Shown one piece after another: positions 57,401 to 64,000 of a DNA stretch of 64,000 nt. The stretch's first letter is position 1; each line of letters starts with the position of its first letter. A program made the translations under genes and the position numbers. This DNA comes from Lumbricus terrestris (lineage: Eukaryota; Annelida; Clitellata; Crassiclitellata; Lumbricidae), in assembly GCA_949752735.1 (NCBI GenBank), contig OX457039.1, positions 28,574,920 to 28,638,919 of the forward strand. Reading direction: 5' to 3'. Under the pieces are notes generated by a model. That model did no database searches and was not told the DNA's origin. It saw nothing but the letters and a program-made list of their open reading frames with translations.

Positions 57401-59482
57401 ACGAGGAAGACGGAACATGCATGCATTATGAAACATGCCACAAGGACTGCAGAACGTAAGGAACATGGAACATCAGGGGGAAACATCGGAAACATTCAGG
57501 AACATGGAATATGGAAAGTGCAACAAGAAATTGGAACACAAGGATCATGGACCATCAGGTGACATAAAAAAACATGGAACTTCAGGCAAAATCAGAATCA
57601 GTGAAGAACAAGGAATGCGGAACACAAAGAACTAGGGAACATCACGGAACATAAGGAACATGAAACAACACATGGAACACCAGAGACATCAGATAACAAA
57701 AGACGCGGAACAAACAACAAGGGCCGTGGAACATAAGCAATATACAACAAGGACCATGGAACATAAGGAACCTGGAACATCACGGGAAAATGAGAAACAT
57801 TATAAGAACACAGAAGGTGGAACACGCAACAGGGTCTGTGGAACGTAAGGAGCATGGAACATAAGATGGAAGATCAGAACCATGTAATGGAACACGGAAT
57901 GTGGAACAAGGAATGTGGAACACAAGGAACATGGAACATCAGGGAACGTAAAAAACATGGATCATCACTGGAAAACAGAACACGGGATGTGGAACACGCA
58001 ACAAGGTCCGTGGAACGCAGGGAACATAAGAAACAAGGAACATCGCGGGAGCTTCAGAGGCATTAAAAATACGAAACGCGTAACACGCAATAAAGACCGT
58101 GGAGCATAAGGAACATGGAACACCTGAGGGAACATCAGAAACATTAAGGAACATGGAACGCGAAACATAATTAAGGAACATGAATCACCAGGATAAACAT
58201 CAGAAATATTAAGGAACATATGGAACGCGGAATATGTAGCAAGGGCTGTGGGACATAAGAAACAGGGAACACCAGGGAACATGGAACATCACATTGAACG
58301 CCTGCGACATTAGAAAACAAAGGGCGCGAAATAACAGCAAGGTCCGTGGAACATAAGGGATATAAACAATTAAGGCCCATGGAACATAAGGAACCTGGTA
58401 TATCACAGGGAACATCAGGGAACAAGGAACACAGGGAACACGCAACATCAATTAACAGGGAACAGAAGGCGCATCACAGAGAACAAGGGAACACGGAACA
58501 TCGATAGGAACATCAGGGTCAGAGGACATAGAGAACATTGGAACCATAGGCGGAGACCTGCGCCGAGAATTGGGGGGGACGGAAAGACGCGAGATTTTCC
58601 GAAAATTTCTGACGACCGGCGAAATCTCGGAAAATTTTCTATTTTCGCCGCCAAAAAAGTTGATGACCTTTTTTTTTTTTTTTTTTTTTTAGTCATCCGG
58701 CCAAATCTCGCCCAAATCCCGAAGAAATTTTCTATTTTCGCCGCCCAAACAAGTCTTGACGCTCAAACATTGGGGGGGACAAATGCATGGGCCGTCCCCC
58801 CCAACACTTTTATTGGGGGGGACCGTCCCCCCTGTCCCCTCCTAGGTCTCCGCCACTGATTGGAACACAGGGAACACATAGCATCACATGGAACAGAGAA
58901 CACGGAACACAGGAGAAAAGGAGACAAAGAGCAAATGGAACAGAACATAGCAAAGGTAATTTGTGTCGCCCTCCTCCTTCCCCCAGACATGAGACTGGCA
59001 TTAGGGAACGGACGTGCAGTGAAGGAGTATAAGTATGTATGTCATACAATGTCATAAAATTCCATTAGGTTTGTGGGCGAGGTCCGTCAATTGTTGCATG
59101 CTATCGCCATCTAGCGACCTTAGCCATAAATTTCAGCCAAGTGCGCACACCATCCCTTCTTACACCATGCTATAACTAACCACGATGCACATTATTAGCA
59201 TATTAGGCTATAATATTAGAACTTAGAAGGTTATGTAACATACGTAATACATTTCAAGAGCAGGCCGAGAAAGAGGCAGAAATAGACAGAGAGCGAAAGA
59301 AAAAGAAGAAACCGAGTCTTTTTTTTCTATACGGTCGACGTGGATCTAGGCTCCTGTATATACCTCTATGCGATCGCTTGCGTCTTTGATAAACAAGGCA
59401 GCATCGACAATGGAAGCACATGATCACTGCCGTTCCAGTGAAAAGAATCAGAGTTCCGAATATGAATGTCGCCAAAAGAACG
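53393..59482 (-). CDS. Single-pass membrane protein with PPxY motifs, last two exons
   Basis: Exons 59482-59364 and 54108-53393 join in phase 1; the first enters in phase 2, so upstream exons exist. The first exon encodes a hydrophobic segment (ATFIFGTLILFTGTAVIMCF), then a Cys patch (HCRCC) and a basic stop-transfer (YQRRKRSHR), predicting a type I membrane protein. The second begins EFIALRPPSY and EPPAYDDLIA, two PPxY motifs that in other proteins bind WW domains of Nedd4-family ligases. A Ser/Glu-rich tail of about 220 residues follows, ending YVNRCR. The layout recalls WBP1/PMEPA1-type adaptors but I recognise no specific family. The ectodomain exons were not found in the window. Confidence 0.7.
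54328..54470. repeat. (GAT)n(AAT)n microsatellite
   Basis: GATGAT/GACGAC triplets change to AAT triplets at about 54393. Confidence 0.95.
55098..55190. repeat. 36-bp tandem repeat, 2.5 units
   Basis: Units contain CATCAATCNAACTTCAATTT and TATCAACAATTATTTT. Twelve codons per unit keep a frame open by chance. Confidence 0.85.
55865..55920 (+). mobile_element. Retroposon 3' tail fragment
   Basis: GGAGGGGCGCTATATAAACTC followed by GAATGAATGAATG. Only the right arm of the hairpin remains. Confidence 0.55.
56966..57001 (+). mobile_element. Helitron-type 3' end
   Basis: Hairpin CCCGG-GCAACG-CCGGG (56974-56989), then TAATTCAG and terminal CTAG at 56998-57001, followed by T. This is the canonical Helitron 3' structure (a hairpin about 10 bp before CTRR). 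The 5' TC end could not be located; the upstream 400 bp are probably part of the same element. Confidence 0.65.
57083..57226. mobile_element. hAT-like MITE CATAGGYGCAAYCAC, copy 2 (144 bp)
   Basis: Inverted relative to 47942-48087 and more than 90% alike by eye. The flanks GCAGGGAG and GTAGGGAG match at 7 of 8. It inserted into the GGAACA satellite. Confidence 0.9.
58545..58858. mobile_element. hAT-like MITE CATAGGCGGAGACC (314 bp)
   Basis: Exact 8-bp duplication ATTGGAAC (58537-58544, 58859-58866). The ends are CATAGGCGGAGACCT and (reversed) CAGTGGCGGAGACCTAGG. It contains a poly-T run at about 58670-58690 and C-rich inner borders. It inserted into the GGAACA satellite. Confidence 0.9.
59364..59482 (-). 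CDS. PPxY membrane protein, transmembrane exon
   Basis: Acceptor TTGTTCTGCTTTCGTTCCAG and donor AGAG/GTATAT. An in-frame TGA lies just upstream of the acceptor, so the exon boundary is needed. It encodes the transmembrane helix, the Cys-rich juxtamembrane patch (possible palmitoylation) and basic anchor residues. Confidence 0.72.
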
Positions 59483-60200
59483 CTGGAACGAAAGCAGAAC
59501 AATCATCTGGGTATTGGAAGCCTTTAAAACAAACATGCAAACATCATCTCAGACATTGGGATCCAATGGGCCTACTGAGATACGCTGTCAGGCGGGGCAG
59601 AAAAACCGGGTCATAAACAAACGACTGAATGAGAAGAGTGGGAGACTTTTATATTAACATTTACAGGCTTGTTTACGATGTTATAGTCTTAGAGATTGTA
59701 TAGGCCGATATACAATACATTGGTATTCACACCGTTCATACGCATATAGGAGGAATAAACAGCCCCTCCTGGATTTCACATCTGTAGCCTACCCTTTCTT
59801 GAACTGCTCTAGAATTACTGCCCGACCCTATAACCGCGGGTGTAGGCTATTCGTGTCCGTAAACCCTAGGACCTATACTCCTATAGCCACCAAGCACTTG
59901 ATTAGTAGGCCTTCCCATAGTCCCAGCCGAAAGCAGTCCAGTGAATTTGAAACTTAACATATGGTACGGTATAATAATACTATTACAGGCTGATCATTAT
60001 TATTATTATATTCGTTTTAATGGTAACAAAAACTGATAGACACACCGCTATCAGGTACAAGAAGCAGTAGATCAAATACAATATAATACCTATAGAATGT
60101 CTTTAGCCTTGACTGTTGCATTTGCCTATAGGATGAGCACAAAATGACAGAAATTACAAAAGAATGTTTCTATGTTTATATAGGGTAGGCTGCAATAATG
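59483..60200. other. Intron of PPxY gene, upstream
   Basis: No further exon is recognised. AT-rich with several TAGGCCTA motifs. Confidence 0.4.
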
Positions 60201-60221
60201 AGATTAGACAATTTATTATAA

Positions 60222-61358
60222 TTAATGAACATAGGGCGCCTTTCTATACAGAACCCGTGAAATATAATGTCTGTCATCTTTAGTTGGCAATACAAAGTTG
60301 TGAGGGCGTGGCCTCAATTGATAGGGACGATGAGCAACCGGTGGGAAAAGCGGTCGAAGAACATGGAAGACATTTCTGGAAACGGCAGTTAGAAGACGAG
60401 CATCCGCAAGATCAACCATTTCAGTCGCAGAAGGCGAGTCATTTGGCAAGTACCCTGATCGACGGACTCTTGATAATAGGCGCTCGATCCTGGCTCGGTC
60501 CTGAGCAGTAGTAAAGCCCCACCACGCAGGAGCAGCATACATCATTCTGGAAACAGTAGTTGCTCTTGTAACTGTATGAAGAGCATCAGGTGATAGTCCA
60601 TGCGCTCTCAACGTTCGCAGGGCATGAAGCGACCCGGCACAAGATGAGACTACATTGTCTACATGAGATGTGACTCGAAGATCAGAGTTAATGGTAACTC
60701 CAAGTATATTTATTGAAGTTACTCTTTGAAGTCCATCTATGAGTTCTGGAGCATCCACATTCGGACGACAGGAGATAATCATTTCTCTCGACTTTGTAGT
60801 GTTCAGGCGAAGGTTGTTTTTGGTTGCCCAGCTCTTAACCGAATCAAGTTCAACACTGATTGTCTTGCGCATTAATGAGCCAATTAGCAGATAGGTGTCA
60901 TCTGCGAATTTCACAATGCAATTTTTAGGGTTAATCGGCTGCAGATCGGAAGCATCAATTATATAAGACGATGGTCCAATCCCAGATCCCTGGACTATGC
61001 TACAGTTAATGGTCCGGATCGAGGAGAGATCTCCCTGGAACCTGGTGATATGCCTTCTGTCTTTGAAAAAGTTTAACAGCCAGTTATAAACAAAATCAGG
61101 AATGTCTAGTTCCGATAGCTTTAAAGCAAGTGAAGAATGCCGGACCATGTCAAACGCTTTTGAGAAATCAAGGGAGATTAATGTTACATAGTTATTTTCC
61201 TGAAGGAGACTTGATGTGTGATGTAGTACAGAAATAATGGCAGAGGTTGTAGAACCGGTTGGACGAAATGCATATTGGTCCTTGAGGTTACATGCAATCG
61301 GCAAAACTGTCATCGCATGATAAATGAATCGCTGTACCAATTCTCTCTCCACCATCAT
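60222..61358 (-). CDS. 5'-truncated LINE reverse transcriptase ORF
   Basis: 378 residues. Reverse transcriptase motifs: YAFRPTGSTTSAI (about 29-41), motif A ISLDFSKAFD (61-70), motif B QGSGIGPSSY (123-132) and motif C FADDTYLLI (151-159) with both catalytic Asp. The thumb and C-terminal region run to RKAPYVH. An in-frame TGA directly precedes the ATG, and the usual upstream fingers and endonuclease domain are missing, so this is a 5'-truncated copy with an intact remaining frame. The Jockey/CR1-type group is likely. Its C-terminus differs from the LWN-type LINE tails elsewhere in the window. It lies upstream of the PPxY gene on the same strand. Confidence 0.92.
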   Translation of the reverse strand: MMVERELVQRFIYHAMTVLPIACNLKDQYAFRPTGSTTSAIISVLHHTSSLLQENNYVTLISLDFSKAFDMVRHSSLALKLSELDIPDFVYNWLLNFFKDRRHITRFQGDLSSIRTINCSIVQGSGIGPSSYIIDASDLQPINPKNCIVKFADDTYLLIGSLMRKTISVELDSVKSWATKNNLRLNTTKSREMIISCRPNVDAPELIDGLQRVTSINILGVTINSDLRVTSHVDNVVSSCAGSLHALRTLRAHGLSPDALHTVTRATTVSRMMYAAPAWWGFTTAQDRARIERLLSRVRRSGYLPNDSPSATEMVDLADARLLTAVSRNVFHVLRPLFPPVAHRPYQLRPRPHNFVLPTKDDRHYISRVLYRKAPYVH

Positions 61359-61419
61359 TCATCCATGGTGAATGCGGTATTAATAACAGGGATAATAATA
61401 ATAATTAGACATGGGTCAT

Positions 61420-61965
61420 AATTGAACTGACGTAACGATAGGCTTCTATTCTTTAAGCTATAGCTACAATGTCATAGTAATATATTACTATGGTAACAGA
61501 CTCGTTTCTTAATAATTGATGCAACGTAATAATGGGCCTAATCTAAACTCAAAATTGAAATTTGAAAATTATCAATTATGACAATGCTTCATAATTGGGT
61601 CTCTTTGCTCTCTAAGACTTGAATGGGCGTGTTTCATAATTGATGTGACGTAACAATAGACCCTAGCCTATATATTCTTCACATTACTAAATGTTTATAA
61701 ATTTAAAATTACCTAAACTTAAAAATTACTAATAATATTAAAGTGACGTAACAATAAGTGACGTAACAATAGGCTATGTCTTTATTCTCCTATCATCAAG
61801 GTTTTAATAATAGACTCTCTTTGTAATTGCAAAAATTATAAATGATAGAAGTTGTCATAATCGGAGTGACGTAGGCCATTGTTCTCTATAATGTATACAT
61901 AATACATACTGTTAAAATGTTTAATAACGGATGCTTCTCCGACTGAAGTGATGCAACAATTTGCT
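61420..61965. repeat. Degenerate repeat with recurring TGACGTAACAATAG
   Basis: TGACGTAA or TGACGTAG-type octamers occur at about 61430, 61650, 61743, 61758 and 61868, with diverged forms near 61523 and 61955. They are often preceded by ATAATTGA. CREB/ATF-like sites by sequence, but the spacing suggests an old dispersed repeat. Confidence 0.5.
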
Positions 61966-62175
61966 TAGCCTTTAGATATTATATTCTCGAAGTGAACTTT
62001 ATCTAACGATCAATCAATCAATTTTTGTTTGTTCACTTGATCAAGCTGACAAGAAAGACGGCAAGTGACATTGATCAATCAGATGAATGGCTTGAGTGGA
62101 GTTAATATAGACTTTCGCCTCTTGTGAGTTGAGTTGAGGTGTGATTTCTAAGTTGAAGTGTGCGGTAGTCTAGAT

Positions 62176-63895
62176 CAGAGCCCTGCGCCGACATGAGAGT
62201 GTCGGCGGCGGCGCGCCGGTCATATTTGGTCGGCGGCGGCGGCGCGCCGACAAACAAAAATCAATGGCGGCGGCGCCCTCAAAATGTCGGCGTCGGCGGC
62301 GCAGCGCGGCGTCGTGGGATTACTGCACCAGCGTCGCATAATTTTTTGGAATGTTGTTACACAAGAACCCTATAAAAAATTATTATCAAGATAAGCGCGT
62401 TCAGCCATTATTTTTGGCAATTATCTTGTCTTTAGTCAGCATTGATTAGAAACAATTACTCCCTGAATTAACGTTCAATTGCAAAATTCTGCAAAGGCCT
62501 GATTAAGAAAACACATGACAACGTTTTCAAATTCAGGCCTCCAGCTTACGTAGCCTACTAATAACACTTAAAGGACTGTTTGCGCAGTAGCGGCGCTACC
62601 TGCCTATTTTACTCTTGACCTGCCTTAATTATGACCCGTCAGAAATTCTAGAGGCCCATTTTTCTTGAACCGACCTGGTGAAATTGTATATCTGCATGCA
62701 TGCAAACATGCATACATACATACACACATACATGCATACTTACATGCAGATTATATGCATGCATGCATACATACATACATACATATATACATACATACAT
62801 AAATACATACATACACGCCTACATAAATACGTAATTTGTTTGCGTAGAAATATTTGTCTGCCACAAAGTGGGAGTTATCATGCAATCTTATCAGCAGATG
62901 AGGGTGCATGCAGTTTTTTTAAATTTTCCCTTGTCAAAGCACACTGAGTAGTAAACTTGATCAGATTTAACCACTTTTCTGATTTATCGGCTAATAATCC
63001 GAACGACTTCCACGCGAAACTCTTAGCATCTTCTTTAAACTCAATTGCTATGCACAGGCCTTTCGATCTAAGCAGGCCAAGTCACCTTAAGTTACACTTG
63101 CTTTATGCGGAAAACGTTTTTATTTTCCTAATCTGATCCCATTTATGAGACGTTGCTCAAATTGTTGGCAAAATAGGATCTATTGTCCAATTGCCTAACA
63201 TTACTCCACTGTGCATATAGACAAGCCTATTAATGTTCGAAAGCTTAACTAATCACCAGTTTCACATAGGTCACGTACAGCGCAGGAGTTTGATACTGGT
63301 GAGAAAAATTGGAATTATGTAGTAACTGGCCGTCAATGGAGAATCACAAGCCTGTAGACACGACCATGCAATCGCCTGCATAAATTGCAGAGCACCACCT
63401 CTTTGCAACGTAATAGTAACGTGTATCCTAATACTAGAGGGCAGACGGTTCTGTTCCATCCTAGCGGACTATCAGGCAGGAACGCACACACGGCATAGCA
63501 TTCAGTTAGGCATACCTAGAGTTATTTTACCTTTGTTGATGCCATAATTCAAATCAAATAACAAAATGCTCAAAAGTTTGAATGTTAAGCTCACTGTTCG
63601 AAAAGTCCAAACGAATAGGTAGCATCATAGGTTTCATAGCATTGATGCAAAAACGGTGTTGCCAGGAAACATCGAAGTACGGTATATAAGAGAAAGATTC
63701 TATTTTCACTGACGCAGCAATTTTTCATGCAAGAGATGAAAAATGCAACGAAAAGAAATAACCGAATCCACGTGGCATCGGCGGCGCGCCGACAAATTTT
63801 CGGCGGCGGCGGCGTCGGCGCGCCGACTCAAAAAAATTGGCGGCGGCGGCGCCCACAAAGTGTCGGCGGCGCGGCGCGGCCGGCGCAGGGCTCTG
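62176..63895. mobile_element. hAT-like element with CGGCGG-rich ends (1720 bp)
   Basis: Exact 8-bp duplication GTCTAGAT (62168-62175, 63896-63903). The ends are CAGAGCCCTGCGCCG at both sides (15 bp, perfect). Each terminal ~130 bp is dominated by CGGCGGCGGCGCGCC separated by short AT words. The interior is AT-rich, includes a (CATA)n microsatellite and encodes no recognisable transposase. Confidence 0.9.
62690..62835. repeat. (CATA)n microsatellite
   Basis: CATACATACATA with ATGCATGC interruptions, inside the 1720-bp hAT-like element. Confidence 0.92.
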
Positions 63896-63903
63896 GTCTA
63901 GAT

Positions 63904-64000
63904 TCATAGTTATATAAGAAAATTTCTTTTTATACAACTCCATAGGTACACATCTGCTGTCATTTTTTTTCTTTAGAGAGAACCATGGAGTAGAGAACGG
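63904..64000. other. Window end, no feature recognised
   Basis: Too short to judge. Confidence 0.4.

Larger units (their letters stand above)
57030..58960. repeat. Degenerate GGAACA-rich satellite
   Basis: Dozens of GGAACATGGAACAC/AGGAACAT-type words with variable spacing. It is interrupted by the MITEs at 57083-57226 and 58545-58858. Both strands have many overlapping open frames, an effect of the repeat lacking TAA/TGA on one strand. No conserved period is obvious. Confidence 0.9.
56180..59169. mobile_element. Composite element with 30-bp inverted ends (2990 bp)
   Basis: The left end starts CATGGTGTAAGAAGGGATGG (identity about 30 bp, to GTGCGCACTT). The same sequence lies inverted and ends at 59169. 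CTATAAC is repeated directly outside both ends (56173-56179, 59170-59176). Weaker similarity continues (AGATGGCG on both sides). It contains a Helitron-type 3' end, a GGAACA-rich satellite and two MITEs. No transposase is seen. Confidence 0.75.

Noticed and set aside
57200..58700. Many overlapping frames on both strands in the GGAACA region
   Set aside because: Low stop-codon content of the repeat; no homology or splice structure.
62190..62320. CpG island promoter
   Set aside because: The CG-rich block is the terminal part of a transposon bounded by an 8-bp duplication; the mirror block lies at its other end.

Overview
This is a stretch of animal nuclear DNA. The coding regions are short exons bounded by GT/AG splice sites and separated by kilobase introns. 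It encodes a two-finger GATA1/2/3-class transcription factor, found only in metazoans. It carries nuclear tRNA genes with Pol III T-runs, and it is crowded with microsatellites, tRNA-derived SINEs, non-LTR retrotransposon tails and short DNA transposons. The very frequent palindrome TAGGCCTA and the repeat style suggest a marine invertebrate, perhaps an echinoderm, but the sequence alone does not prove this.

Layout. (1) 1-1500: right end of a mariner-like transposon, then probable 3' exons of an unrecognised plus-strand gene, with a possible AATAAA at 1477. (2) 1500-14200: no gene found; microsatellites, a tRNA-derived SINE, a deleted mariner element (4796-5425) and a cluster of four related transposons (9607-13110) whose ends are arrays of a GGACATTAGCCCCCC-type unit. 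(3) 14200-26020: plus-strand HAD hydrolase of the HDHD5/CECR5 family. Eight exons are certain, and a candidate first exon lies at 14659-14865. (4) 26020-29390: intergenic, with MITEs, a duplicated module and a (CAT)n tract. (5) 29391-39594: minus-strand GATA1/2/3-type gene in five exons with intact reading frame (544 residues), convergent with HDHD5. (6) 39600-51100: no protein gene found; several hAT-like MITEs, LINE tails and a 1.5-kb hAT-like element. (7) 51148-52259: tRNA-Ala (minus) and two tandem tRNA-Lys(CTT) genes (plus). (8) 53393-59482: last two exons of a minus-strand single-pass membrane protein with two PPxY motifs; its 5' exons were not found. A 3-kb composite transposon sits in its last intron. 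(9) 60222-64000: truncated LINE reverse transcriptase (minus) and a 1.7-kb GC-ended hAT-like element.

The genes show no obvious joint function. HDHD5 is probably a metabolic/mitochondrial hydrolase, GATA a developmental regulator, and the PPxY protein a possible Nedd4-type ligase client. The most unusual feature is transposon density. At least a dozen non-autonomous elements can be delimited to the base by terminal inverted repeats plus exact or near-exact 8-bp target duplications. They include the minisatellite-ended family at 9.6-13.1 kb and several copies inside introns of all three genes.
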